Positions 8,251 through 43,020 of a DNA stretch of 64,000 bases are shown here, one piece after another. Origin of the DNA: Gimesia chilikensis (lineage in GTDB: Bacteria; Planctomycetota; Planctomycetia; Planctomycetales; Planctomycetaceae); contig NZ_CP036266.1 of NCBI RefSeq assembly GCF_007744075.1, positions 4,139,748 to 4,203,747 on the forward strand. The letters run 5' to 3'. Numbering within the stretch: the first letter of the stretch is position 1; each line of letters starts with the position of its first letter. The notes under the pieces were generated by a model. It saw only the letters and a list, made by a program, of their open reading frames with translations. It had not been told where the DNA came from and did not search any database. The translations under genes were made by a program, and so were the position numbers.

Positions 8251-10461
8251 TTACTGTTTGCCGTAAATCGGCGGCTTCCAGTTTTTGGGCAGGCGTCCCT
8301 GGGGACGAACACCGTAAGCATCTGCAGAAATCGGATGATCCTCAGCCTGTTCTAAAGGCAGATCGTCTGGCAGATGCTTGATTTTGAAATCCTTGTATTG
8401 AATTTTCATCTTCGGTCCAACGTGTACCTGAACGGCCAGCACACCTTCCAGTGCCCGACCTTTGGGATCGAGGTCGATCAGGTCCGCAGTCTTGTGACCG
8501 TCAATCCAGTGTTCATGATGATTGCCACGCACCAGCACCCGGAAATCATGCCATTCGTCAGGGGCGAATGTTTTGACGGGCATCTTACCAACCACCCAGG
8601 GCTGACCATCGGATGCGATGATGACTTTCTCACCGGTGTGCGAGAGAATTCGACGTCCCTTCTCCTCATACAGCATACCATTGTAATTCGGATTATTGGC
8701 CACCACATCACATTGATAGCCGGTTACGATATCCAGTCCGAGATCGGGGCGAGAGGTTCCCCTATACTGAATCCCGCTGTTGCCCCCTTCTGTCACTTTC
8801 ACTTTGACTCGTAAGTCAAAGTTACGAATTGTGGAATCTTTCCAGGTAATGAAACGATTCATCTTCAGAGAACCATCCGTTTTCCCCGTCAGAGCCCCTG
8901 CTTCAACAGACCAGTATTGTGGATCGCCGGTCCAGTGCCGTAGGGTTTTGCCGTCGAAGACACTGACAAAACCATCGTTGTCCGCGCGGGCGCCAACGGC
9001 TGCAGAAGCGACCGGATACGGAACCGTGGAATCTCGGAATCCACCGCGCAGTGGATCCAAAGGGCCTCCCAGTTCTTTAACTCGCTCTGTCGTGCGATCT
9101 CTGAGCGCCTGAAGCTGCTCTGCATACCTGGGATTTCCCACCAGGTTGACCAGTTCATCTGGATCTGACTCCAGATCGTGCAAATACTCGTAGTTATCAT
9201 GATCAAAGTAACGCACGTATTTCAGGTTTCCGTCACGAATTCCTTCGAAGGCCGGAATGCGATTGCGTACTGCGAAGTGTTCATGGAATGTTTCAGTCCG
9301 CCAGTCGGCTGGTTTCGCTCCCTTCACGACGGGCTGGAGACTCTGTCCCTGGTACCGTTTCGGAACGTCCACGCCAGCCCAGTCCAGAAACGTTGCAGGC
9401 AGGTCAAGATTCAGCGCCAGTGCGTCAGTCACTTTGCCCTGTTCTTCTTTCGGAACACGGGGATCCATGACAATCAGTGGTACCTGGAGTGCATTCTCAT
9501 AGTGTGACCACTTTCCGGCAAAACCGCGATTGGCCATGTAGTAGCCGTTATCAGCCGAATACACGATGATTGTGTTATCAGCGAGCCCGGCTTCTTCCAG
9601 TGCTTTCAGGAACCGACCGATTGCTCCGTCGATACCGCTGACCATGCGGTAGTAAGCCCGCATGTTTGTCTGATATTTCTGAGGCGTATTCCAGCGCCAG
9701 AAATAACGTTCCCGATTGATCGTGGTCTGCAGGAAATTCGGTTGTGCATTGAAGATCTCAGGATCTCCCAGACGAGGTGGCGCGATTTCAATGTCTTCAT
9801 ACATACCATCGACAGTCCGCGGCCAGGGAAAGTGTCCAATTCCGGGACGTCGGTCGCTGTCTTCTGCGTGACAGGCATTGAACCACAGGTTTAAGGCGAA
9901 TGGTTTCCCCTTGGGCTGCGATTTGACGAAATCGATTCCGCGATCAACGATTAATTCGGTCTCATGCCGCAGGCTGCCATCCGGTTGCTTCTTGTAGTAT
10001 GGATTGCGGCTGATCGCTTCGAACTCATCGAAGTGCGCTTCCCGCTTGAAATCTTTCGGCATCTTCGCATGCCATTTCCCATAGAAACCGGTTCGATACC
10101 CCTGCTCTCTGAGCAGATCTGTATACAGCGTCTGTACCGCGTCGGGTCGTGCCTGTTCCGGATTAGCGGGAGTTCCGTAACTGCGTCCCGTTAATCCGGT
10201 CAGAATTGTGGTCCGACTGACCCAGCAGATTGCCTGGCTCACGTATGCTTTTTCAAAACGAGTGCCCCGTTTAGCGAGTTCATCGATGTTGGGCGTCTGG
10301 ATTACCTGATTACCATAACAGCCAACCGTGCTGGTGGTTTGATCATCGGCGAAGAAAAAAACAATGTTTGGTCGCTCTGCTGCTTCCGATTTTCCCAAGG
10401 AGAGTAAAAGCAGAGCAGTCAGCAGAAGTAAACTTTTGAATTTCCCAATCATGAGGTTCAT
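8251..10461 (-). CDS. Secreted sulfatase fused to a C-terminal DUF1080 domain
   Basis: The protein has 736 residues. Residues 1-28 are a signal peptide (LLLLTALLLLSLGKSEAA). ATG 10461 is used; ATG 10452 is an alternative. The sulfatase domain spans about 29-480 with NIVFFFADDQ, FYGKWHAKMP and YSADNGYY. The active-site window reads C79-W-V-S-R83: the Cys, Ser and Arg are present, but the usual Pro or Ala two residues after the Cys is Val. Residues about 497-697 form a DUF1080 (3-keto-disaccharide hydrolase-type, lectin-like jelly-roll) domain, starting at FVSVFDGKTLRHW and ending near FKIKHL. The likely role is desulfation of a glycan coupled to binding or cleavage by DUF1080. It probably shares a transcript with the DUF4838 gene downstream. 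Confidence 0.9.
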   Translation of the reverse strand: MNLMIGKFKSLLLLTALLLLSLGKSEAAERPNIVFFFADDQTTSTVGCYGNQVIQTPNIDELAKRGTRFEKAYVSQAICWVSRTTILTGLTGRSYGTPANPEQARPDAVQTLYTDLLREQGYRTGFYGKWHAKMPKDFKREAHFDEFEAISRNPYYKKQPDGSLRHETELIVDRGIDFVKSQPKGKPFALNLWFNACHAEDSDRRPGIGHFPWPRTVDGMYEDIEIAPPRLGDPEIFNAQPNFLQTTINRERYFWRWNTPQKYQTNMRAYYRMVSGIDGAIGRFLKALEEAGLADNTIIVYSADNGYYMANRGFAGKWSHYENALQVPLIVMDPRVPKEEQGKVTDALALNLDLPATFLDWAGVDVPKRYQGQSLQPVVKGAKPADWRTETFHEHFAVRNRIPAFEGIRDGNLKYVRYFDHDNYEYLHDLESDPDELVNLVGNPRYAEQLQALRDRTTERVKELGGPLDPLRGGFRDSTVPYPVASAAVGARADNDGFVSVFDGKTLRHWTGDPQYWSVEAGALTGKTDGSLKMNRFITWKDSTIRNFDLRVKVKVTEGGNSGIQYRGTSRPDLGLDIVTGYQCDVVANNPNYNGMLYEEKGRRILSHTGEKVIIASDGQPWVVGKMPVKTFAPDEWHDFRVLVRGNHHEHWIDGHKTADLIDLDPKGRALEGVLAVQVHVGPKMKIQYKDFKIKHLPDDLPLEQAEDHPISADAYGVRPQGRLPKNWKPPIYGKQ

Positions 10462-10684
10462 TTCCAGACTCGCGCCAGAGTCACAGGGAGCATGTGAGGT
10501 TTGATCGTGTTGCAGACAAACCGGGCTCAGTTTCAGAAATTTTACGGGGAGATAATCTACCGGAATGAAATAAGTGGTCCCCTTAGTTTAACCGGACAAG
10601 CAGGCAAAGGCGACAGTTGAGCAGGAATTTCCTGAGGGGACGTCACCTTCTTAAACAACGTTCACTATCTCTGAAACTCAGCCC
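10462..10684. other. 223-bp intergenic region
   Basis: This lies between two minus-strand genes, the MFS transporter upstream and the sulfatase fusion downstream. The spacing suggests a separate promoter for the sulfatase-DUF4838 pair. I see no clear hairpin with a U-tract and no operator-like palindrome. Confidence 0.3.
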
Positions 10685-12010
10685 TCAGTTTTCAGACAGG
10701 GAATTACGGGGATTGATCAATGCCCAGCTCAAGGTTGCGCCCAGATAGATTCCAGCAAAGAGGTAAAGTACCAGATTCCACTCCGGTACCGGCATTTCTT
10801 TGATATAGGTGAATAAGGCGCCCACGGCGATGGGTGAGAGATAACCGCCCACGACGCCTGCCATATTCACAATCGCGATAATGACCGATGTATGTCTGCC
10901 TCCCAGATCCATCGATGTTACCCAAATCGCCGGATTCCCCATGCCGGAAAGAAACGTTCCACAGGAAATCAGGTAGACGGCATCTTCAGCAGGGACCTGA
11001 CTGGCCAGTAGAATACAGACTGCACAGATCAGCGCGGATCCGGCACTGAGCAGCGAACGGCTGAAGTATTTATTGCCCGTCCATTGATAAATCAGATCGA
11101 TCAGACGGCCTCCCGCCAGGGTCCCCAACACGATACTTGTCAGTGGCAGCATCGCCAGCAGTCCTGCTTTCTGCACAGATGCGCCACTGGACTGCTGCAG
11201 GTAAGCGGGAAACCAGGTAATGAAAAATGCGTATCCAAACGCCCGGAAGACGGACTGCAGACAGAACAGCCAGAGACTCGCATTAGAGACCATTCGTATG
11301 AATAACTGACGAATCGGCGGCGAGCTTGTTGCCTTATTTTCTGAGACGGTATTCCTGTCCGCTGCGTTAATCAGTTCCACTTCAGCATGATTCGTCTTTG
11401 GGTGGTCCTGGGGACGATCGCGGAACAACAGGAAAAAGAGTAACATCCAACAGACAGAGAACAGACTGAACAATACCAGGGGCAGACGCCAGCCCAACGG
11501 GTCGACCAATGCGGCAGTCACCCCTGTGGCGATGATACTCCCCACGGACATAAAACTGCCCATCAGAGAACTGGCTGTTCCGCGTTTCGCTTCGGGAATC
11601 CAGTTCTTAATCACTTGTGCCGAACAGGGAACCATACCGGCCTGTGCCAGTCCCAGTAACAGACGTGAAAACCAGATCAGTCCGAATGAAGCTGCCAGGG
11701 CCGTTAACAGATTCGCAATGCCTGCTGTCAACTGGAGCAAAGGTAACGCCAGCCGATTTCCCAGCTTTTGTCCCAGTATGCCTCCCGGAATCTGAAACAG
11801 GAAATAACCAGCATAAAAAGCAGCCAGCACGCGTCCCATCTGCAGATCATCCAGACTGAGATCCTGCTGAATCGTAGTCGCCAGAGGAGCCAGTCCCGCG
11901 CGTGGCAGATAGGCCAGTAGAAAACCACTGCTTAAACCAGCCAGTACCAGATAACGCACCCGGGTTGGCCTGGAATCATTCAGGGAGAAGCTGTCTGCTG
12001 AAGAATCCAT
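10685..12010 (-). CDS. MFS transporter, anion:cation symporter-like
   Basis: This is a polytopic membrane protein of 441 residues with about 12 hydrophobic segments, preceded by a soluble N-terminal tail. I use ATG 12010; a GTG at 12025 in frame is possible, and neither start has a well-placed Shine-Dalgarno. Family signs are the loop 2-3 region (LGQKLGNRLALPLLQL), the arm AGMVPCSAQVIKNWIP after TM4, and a polar cytoplasmic loop (FRDRPQDHPKTNHAE) between TM6 and TM7. These resemble the ACS family that imports hexuronates, sialic acid and similar acidic sugars. Next to secreted sulfatases and a DUF4838 protein, uptake of an acidic mono- or oligosaccharide product is a reasonable inference, but the substrate is not determined. 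Confidence 0.85.
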   Translation of the reverse strand: MDSSADSFSLNDSRPTRVRYLVLAGLSSGFLLAYLPRAGLAPLATTIQQDLSLDDLQMGRVLAAFYAGYFLFQIPGGILGQKLGNRLALPLLQLTAGIANLLTALAASFGLIWFSRLLLGLAQAGMVPCSAQVIKNWIPEAKRGTASSLMGSFMSVGSIIATGVTAALVDPLGWRLPLVLFSLFSVCWMLLFFLLFRDRPQDHPKTNHAEVELINAADRNTVSENKATSSPPIRQLFIRMVSNASLWLFCLQSVFRAFGYAFFITWFPAYLQQSSGASVQKAGLLAMLPLTSIVLGTLAGGRLIDLIYQWTGNKYFSRSLLSAGSALICAVCILLASQVPAEDAVYLISCGTFLSGMGNPAIWVTSMDLGGRHTSVIIAIVNMAGVVGGYLSPIAVGALFTYIKEMPVPEWNLVLYLFAGIYLGATLSWALINPRNSLSEN

Positions 12011-12272
12011 CAGTGATATTTTCACTCCACTACAGAGGCTGAGTATTTCTTCCCATCGCCTCTCTTATCAGTGACCGGTTCAGGCTGAGCGCAGTTCATG
12101 CTTCTTCATGATGGCACATTTGGCTTCGGGAAAGCAATTAAAAAACCTTCTTATCAAAAAGCCTGTTGTCAGTTTTCCTTCTCCAGATACGTGAACTGCC
12201 GGATCAAATCCGCTACTATGAATTCCAACCACATAGACTTGCTTCAGCGTTCCTTATTCAAGAGCAACTAAT
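12011..12272. promoter_or_regulatory. Divergent intergenic region, probable promoters
   Basis: This is about 260 bp between the MFS gene (minus) and a sulfatase gene (plus). Promoters for both must lie here or nearby. I could not identify specific boxes or a binding palindrome by reading. Confidence 0.35.
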
Positions 12273-14039
12273 ATGAAACCAATTCTTACACTCGGTTTAC
12301 TGGTCTGCCTGCTGACCGGTAACCTTCTGGCAAACGATCAGAAACATCCTAATATTGTTGTCTTCCTGGCAGATGACCAGGGCTGGGGAGATGTCAGCCA
12401 TAATGGCAACACAAATCTGCATACTCCGAATATTGATTCGCTGGTAAAAGAGGGGGTGCGGTTTAATCACTTTTATGTAGGCGCCGTCTGTGCTCCCACA
12501 CGAGCCGCCTTTCTCACCGGGCGTTACCATGCCCGCACCGGAACGACCGGGGTGTCCAAAGGGGAAGAACGCTTCAATTCCGATGAATTTACGGTGGCCC
12601 AGGCGTTCAAGGCAGCCGGCTATGCGACCGGCGCTTTTGGCAAATGGCATAACGGCACTCAATATCCGAATCATCCCAATGCCAAAGGCTTTGATGAGTA
12701 TTACGGATTCACTTCAGGACACTGGGGACACTACTTCAGCCCCATGCTCGATCACAATGGTACGTTTGTGAAAGGTGAGGGATACATTACCGATGACCTC
12801 ACCAGCAAAGCGATTGCGTTCATCGATCAGCAGGTGAAACGCGACAAGCCGTTCTTTACCTATCTGCCTTACTGTACTCCTCACTCCCCTATGCAGGTCC
12901 CTGACGAATACTGGGATCGTTTCTCAGATAAAAAGCTGAAGATGCATCATCGCGACCCGGAGAAAGAGCAGTCAGATCATCTCCGCGCTGCGCTGGCCAT
13001 GTGTGAAAACGTGGACTGGAACGTCGGACGTGTCTTGAAGAAACTGAATCAACTCGGAATCGAAGATGAGACCATCGTGCTCTACTTCTCCGATAATGGC
13101 CCCAACGGTTTTCGCTGGAACGGGGACATGAAAGGCAAGAAAGGTTCACTTGATGAAGGCGGTGTGCGCTCTCCGTTTGTGATCCGCTGGACCGGACATA
13201 TCCCCGCAGGACGTCAGGTGAACCAGGTTGCAGGTGCGATTGATCTTCTGCCGACCTTGACCGATCTGGCTGGGATTAAACGTCCCGAACCAAAGCCGAT
13301 TGACGGCGTGAGCCTCAAACCATTGATCATGGGGGACGCCAATTCCTGGCCGAACCGGATGATCTTCTCCAGCCTGCGTCAGCGAGTCAGTGTTCGTACC
13401 GATCAGTATCGGCTCTCTGAGAAAGGACAACTCTATGACATGACTCAGGATCCCGGCCAGCGGAAAGATATCGCCGGTGAACGGCCTGAAGTTACTCAGA
13501 AGCTCAAACAGGCAGTCAAAGACTGGAAAAAGTCAGTCTGGCCCCAGGGCTACCCCAAAGATAGCCGCCCTTTCCTGATTGGTTACGGCGGCGCGAAATC
13601 GACTCAACTGCCTGCCCGTGATGCCATTTCTCACGGTGAGATCAAACGTTCGTCCCGGCATCCCAACTGCAGCTTCTTCTATAACTGGACCAGCCCACAA
13701 GACAGCATCACCTGGGATGCAGAAGTGGTTCAGGCAGGCACCTACGAGGCGATACTCTATTATACCTGCCCTACAGCTGATATCGGTTCGACCGTCGAAC
13801 TGAGTTTCAAAGACAGTCACCTGACAGGCAAGATAACTGAAGCGCACGATCCTCCTCTCGTTGGTGCAGAACAGGACCGGGCGCAACGATCAGAGTCCCT
13901 GGTCAAGGATTTTCAGCCACTGGTCCTGGGGAACATCCAGCTTCCGAAAGGGACTGATGAGTTGACCCTGCGGGCGCTTGAGATCCCCGGCAAGCAGGTG
14001 ATGGACTTTCGTCTGCTGATTCTAAACCGCATCGATTAA
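12273..14039 (+). CDS. Secreted sulfatase with C-terminal beta-rich extension
   Basis: The protein has 588 residues and a signal peptide ending near NLLAN. NIVVFLADDQGWGD (27-40) holds the metal-ligand aspartates. C73-A-P-T-R77 is the formylglycine motif, LTGRYHAR follows it, and FGKWH and YFSDNGPNG complete the active site. It resembles arylsulfatase A / N-acetylgalactosamine-6-sulfatase-type enzymes. Residues about 440-588 are an extra domain beyond the usual sulfatase length, with beta-strand-rich text such as TWDAEVVQAGTYEAILYYT and ELTLRALEIPGKQVMDFRLL, consistent with a galactose-binding-like carbohydrate module. The DUF1080 gene starts 146 bp downstream on the same strand, so the two probably act on the same substrate. 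Confidence 0.92.
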   Translation: MKPILTLGLLVCLLTGNLLANDQKHPNIVVFLADDQGWGDVSHNGNTNLHTPNIDSLVKEGVRFNHFYVGAVCAPTRAAFLTGRYHARTGTTGVSKGEERFNSDEFTVAQAFKAAGYATGAFGKWHNGTQYPNHPNAKGFDEYYGFTSGHWGHYFSPMLDHNGTFVKGEGYITDDLTSKAIAFIDQQVKRDKPFFTYLPYCTPHSPMQVPDEYWDRFSDKKLKMHHRDPEKEQSDHLRAALAMCENVDWNVGRVLKKLNQLGIEDETIVLYFSDNGPNGFRWNGDMKGKKGSLDEGGVRSPFVIRWTGHIPAGRQVNQVAGAIDLLPTLTDLAGIKRPEPKPIDGVSLKPLIMGDANSWPNRMIFSSLRQRVSVRTDQYRLSEKGQLYDMTQDPGQRKDIAGERPEVTQKLKQAVKDWKKSVWPQGYPKDSRPFLIGYGGAKSTQLPARDAISHGEIKRSSRHPNCSFFYNWTSPQDSITWDAEVVQAGTYEAILYYTCPTADIGSTVELSFKDSHLTGKITEAHDPPLVGAEQDRAQRSESLVKDFQPLVLGNIQLPKGTDELTLRALEIPGKQVMDFRLLILNRID

Positions 14040-14094
14040 CAGAGTCTGATCTATCGACGCCGATTGACTCGGACGCGGAAGGAAACTCTGTTTT
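14038..14094 (+). terminator. Weak candidate terminator after the sulfatase
   Basis: Arms 14038-14045 and 14085-14092 are an exact 8-bp inverted repeat, with a T-run directly after. The loop is long (39 nt), which weakens the case. It would separate the sulfatase from the DUF1080 gene or allow partial read-through. Confidence 0.3.
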
Positions 14095-14185
14095 ATGACT
14101 GGAATCATCCCGTTCTCCCAGTCATAATGCTGCCTGACAACCGTTTTCTGGCTATTTTTAAAACACTTTACCTGATGGATAAACT

Positions 14186-14887
14186 ATGAAAGTTCAACTG
14201 ACACTCACAGCGTTTTGCCTCGCACTCCTGATGAATATCACAACCTATGCTGAAGACAAGGGCTTCAAACCACTGTTTGATGGTAAAACTCTTGACGGCT
14301 GGGTCCAAAAAGGTGGGACGGCCAAATATGAAGTCGTCGATGGCACGATCGTCGGCACTTCGGTCCCTAAAACCCCCAATAGTTTTCTGTGTACCGATAG
14401 AAATTATGGTGACTTTGAACTCGAAGTCGATTTCAAAGTGGATCCGCTGCTGAACTCGGGAATCCAGATTCGCAGCAATGTCCATGACGATGACAGAACT
14501 ATCGTCTACAAAGGTGAAGACGGCAAAGAGAAGAAGAAAAAAATTCCCGCCGGTCGTGTACACGGCTATCAGGTAGAAATCGATCCCTCCGATCGCGCCT
14601 GGTCAGGCGGAATTTATGACGAAGCACGTCGTGGCTGGTTAAATAACCTGGCTGATAACAAGGCAGCACAGAAAGCCTTCAAGCAGAATGAATGGAATCA
14701 CTACCGCATCGTCTGCAAAGGAGATTCTATCAAAACCTGGATCAACGGCGTCCCTGCTGCAGATCTCAAAGATGGTCTCACTTCTGAAGGCTTTATCGCC
14801 CTGCAGGTACATGGTGTTGGTAACCATCCTGAAAAAGTCGGCAAGCAAGTCAGTTGGAAAAACATCAAAATCAAAGAACTGAAATAG
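14186..14887 (+). CDS. Secreted DUF1080 (3-keto-disaccharide hydrolase-type) protein
   Basis: The protein has 233 residues, nearly all one DUF1080 domain after a signal peptide ([18 protein letters not shown]). Hallmarks are [18 protein letters not shown] at about 28-45, [21 protein letters not shown] in the middle, [12 protein letters not shown], and a closing strand ending KNIKIKEL. Members of PF06439 adopt a concanavalin-like jelly roll, and some hydrolyse 3-keto-glycosides. A lysine-rich insert ([11 protein letters not shown], about 112-122) precedes [11 protein letters not shown]. It follows a sulfatase gene, and the same domain pair occurs fused in the gene at 8251-10461. A strong hairpin follows at 14913. 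Confidence 0.9.
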   Translation: MKVQLTLTAFCLALLMNITTYAEDKGFKPLFDGKTLDGWVQKGGTAKYEVVDGTIVGTSVPKTPNSFLCTDRNYGDFELEVDFKVDPLLNSGIQIRSNVHDDDRTIVYKGEDGKEKKKKIPAGRVHGYQVEIDPSDRAWSGGIYDEARRGWLNNLADNKAAQKAFKQNEWNHYRIVCKGDSIKTWINGVPAADLKDGLTSEGFIALQVHGVGNHPEKVGKQVSWKNIKIKELK

Positions 14888-14912
14888 TTCATAAGAACAA
14901 TTGATATTTCAG

Positions 14913-14950
14913 AACAGCCATCTGGGTAGGAACTCAGGTGGCTGTTTTAG
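14913..14950 (+). terminator. Rho-independent terminator of the DUF1080 gene
   Basis: Arms 14913-14923 and 14936-14946 pair over 11 bp with one G-U pair. The loop is 12 nt and the arm runs into TTTT. It lies 25 bp after the DUF1080 stop, in a convergent intergenic region. Confidence 0.8.
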
Positions 14951-15010
14951 TGTACCCAGTCAAAAATAGTACCTCTGTTTACGGCATCTTCTATCAGACT
15001 TTACTCCCAT

Positions 15011-15047
15011 TAAAAACAGCCCCCGGAAACCTTGGGTTTCCGGGGGC
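15011..15047 (-). terminator. Rho-independent terminator of the giant gene
   Basis: Arms 15019-15031 and 15035-15047 are a perfect 13-bp inverted repeat with a 3-nt loop. On the minus strand the hairpin is followed by TGTTTTTA. It lies 33 bp after the giant gene's stop. The stem differs at only two paired positions from the terminator at 41405-41434. Confidence 0.9.
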
Positions 15048-15080
15048 CTGTCGGGACTGTTTGTAACTGGACTGGTTTAA

Positions 15081-40994
<25,914 letters not shown>

Positions 40995-41394
40995 CCTGTC
41001 AACTCCTCAGTCAGTGAGATCTTAGTAAGTTAAATTGGGATGCGAATTCAGCCGGGATTCAATCTGGCCCGCGGATCCCTGTTTGGGCATTCCTTTAAGT
41101 GACACAAAATTAGTCAGTTACAGAAACTACCCAGTATGAACATTTAGCACATGTATACACGTATTAATACTCTACCCATATCCAATCACAGGATACATTA
41201 CTACCCTAACTAGTCCTAAATAACCTATTTTTCATTTTTATTGATACAGTCGATATATGCGCATTCATCCTATTTCAACATGAATTCAGGATACAATCTA
41301 TCAGATCTGCCAGAGACAATTCGTCCTGATATGCACAAGCGCGTCGGTCTAGTGAACCTGGTGCAGTATGTACGGATCGGGACGACCTGATGGT
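40995..41394. promoter_or_regulatory. 400-bp AT-rich region upstream of the giant gene
   Basis: This stretch has no plausible gene. It is AT-rich, especially about 41,100-41,290, and must carry the giant gene's promoter on the minus strand. GGAG of the ribosome-binding site is at its edge next to ATG 40994. I could not assign -35/-10 boxes with confidence. Confidence 0.4.
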
Positions 41395-41434
41395 AAATAA
41401 AAAAGCCCCCTGAAATCCGTAGATTTCAGGGGGC
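41395..41434 (-). terminator. Rho-independent terminator of the G/N/R/P-rich protein gene
   Basis: Arms 41405-41417 and 41422-41434 are a perfect 13-bp inverted repeat with a 4-nt loop. On the minus strand it is followed by TTTTTTATTT. It lies 39 bp after the stop at 41474 and isolates the giant gene's promoter from upstream transcription. Confidence 0.92.
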
Positions 41435-41473
41435 GAACGACTATCAACTATTTCATCTTGATAGAGACTTTAC

Positions 41474-42964
41474 TCAGTTGGTCTGAGTATCGTCTCCTTT
41501 TGGTTCCGGCAGACGCACCAGTAACCAGGTCTGTGTCTTCTCTTCATTGAAGTGAACGAGCACGTTGGTCTGATCCTGTGTCAGATTATAAACGCCGGTC
41601 TCCATGACCAGCCCCGGATTACTGCCATCAGAAAAATGCCAGGAAGCGCGTTGGTTGTCTTTGTCAACCATGCCTTCAACCGGATGCGTCACATCAGAGA
41701 TGTCGTTGTAGAACGTTCCCGCGATCACGCCTTCCTTGTCCACCGCCAACTGCAGAACCATATTGGTCTCCTCGGAGTCAGCATTCGTAATGGCATAGAC
41801 TCCCAGCGGCATCCAGTCCGTCTCTTCTGCATTCTGTTGCGAATCCTGAGGAGCGGAATCAGCCAGAGACAATGCCTGCTGATAATATTCGTCCGCAGTG
41901 GCAACCGGCTGGTCACCATAATACACGGAGTTGTCCTCGTAATAGATGTTTGATCCATACTCATAATAGGAGGGAGTGTTCCACCAGCCTACGAACCAGG
42001 AGGTCATAGCGACAGCGGTTACAGGGCGCCACCAGTATCCGGCCGGGTAACGTCCCCAACCACGCTGATAACGCCAAGCAGGAGTATTCCAGCCGGGACG
42101 CTGAGTCCACCAGTCGCGATTGAAGGCGTTCACATGTCTGTTATTCCAGTTATTTCGAACGTTGTTACCCACGCGAACGCGGTTATTGTTGATCTGATTG
42201 ATCGAAATATCCCGCTTACCGGGACCACGGTTATTGATGGGACGGTCGCCGGGGCGATTTCCGGGACGGTTGCCTGCACCAGGTCGGTTGCCAGCTCCAG
42301 GGCGATTTCCATCGCCCGGACGATTCACAACATCAGGACGATTGCCACTACCAGGTCGATTGATGATCTCCGGTCCGTTTCCTCCCCCCGGTCGATTTCC
42401 ACTGCCCGGACGGTTCACAACATCGGGCCGATTGCCGCTACCTGGGCGATTAATGATTTCAGGTCGATTTCCTCCGCCAGGACGGTTACCACCTCCGTTA
42501 CCCGGCAGGTTCAAAAAGTCCTGCAACTGTCCCTGGGTGGGACGGTTACTGAAGTCGGGGCGGTTTCCCCCTCCTGGACGATTGCCGAGGTTGGGACGGT
42601 TTCCACCACTCGGCCGATTACCTCCTCCGGGGCGGTTCCCCAGATCAGGCCGGTTCCCGCCGCCTGGACGATTCCCCAGATTCGGTCGATTTCCGCCACC
42701 ACCGCTGGGGCGGTTGCCCAAATTGGGACGGTTACCCCCGCTGGGTCGTGACACATTGGGACGCGAAGGCCGACTCATTGAGGGGCTGGGCCGGGAAATT
42801 CCCCCACCTCCGCCCCGGTTAAATCCTCCTCCACCACCACGGGCTCCACCCCCGCCGCGAGCACCGCCTCCTCCTCCACCGCGACCGCCGCGGGAGTAGG
42901 CATCGTGCGTCAGTAACGATACAGATAAAAGCGCTACAAAGAATGCAATTTGGGGAGTTCTCAT
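41474..42964 (-). CDS. Secreted Gly/Asn/Arg/Pro-repeat protein with C-terminal beta domain
   Basis: I use ATG 42964, preceded by AAGGTGGG; a GTG at 42973 would add three residues. The 496-residue protein has a signal peptide ending DAYS, then a Gly/Arg-rich stretch. About residues 70-255 are dozens of GNRP units (GNRPGGGNRPDLG-like). An Asn/Arg/Trp-rich bridge follows (NNWNNRHVNAFNRDWW, GYWWRP), with a short hydrophobic patch. Residues about 384-490 form a compact domain (DWMPLGVYAIT, VIAGTFYNDISD, WLLVRLPEP). Similar planctomycete proteins are often labelled mu-protocadherin-like cell surface proteins; that name carries no proven function. The basic repeat could bind acidic surface material such as the giant protein upstream (speculation). 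Confidence 0.82.
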   Translation of the reverse strand: MRTPQIAFFVALLSVSLLTHDAYSRGGRGGGGGGARGGGGARGGGGGFNRGGGGGISRPSPSMSRPSRPNVSRPSGGNRPNLGNRPSGGGGNRPNLGNRPGGGNRPDLGNRPGGGNRPSGGNRPNLGNRPGGGNRPDFSNRPTQGQLQDFLNLPGNGGGNRPGGGNRPEIINRPGSGNRPDVVNRPGSGNRPGGGNGPEIINRPGSGNRPDVVNRPGDGNRPGAGNRPGAGNRPGNRPGDRPINNRGPGKRDISINQINNNRVRVGNNVRNNWNNRHVNAFNRDWWTQRPGWNTPAWRYQRGWGRYPAGYWWRPVTAVAMTSWFVGWWNTPSYYEYGSNIYYEDNSVYYGDQPVATADEYYQQALSLADSAPQDSQQNAEETDWMPLGVYAITNADSEETNMVLQLAVDKEGVIAGTFYNDISDVTHPVEGMVDKDNQRASWHFSDGSNPGLVMETGVYNLTQDQTNVLVHFNEEKTQTWLLVRLPEPKGDDTQTN

Positions 42965-43020
42965 TTTTCCCACCTTATATTAAAGCTGATAATTAGCGAT
43001 GAATTACGAAACCACTCAGA

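Noticed and set aside
42200..42870. Short regular repeats resembling a CRISPR array
   Set aside because: The repeats are coding GNRP units in frame with a secreted protein, of variable length and without unique spacers.
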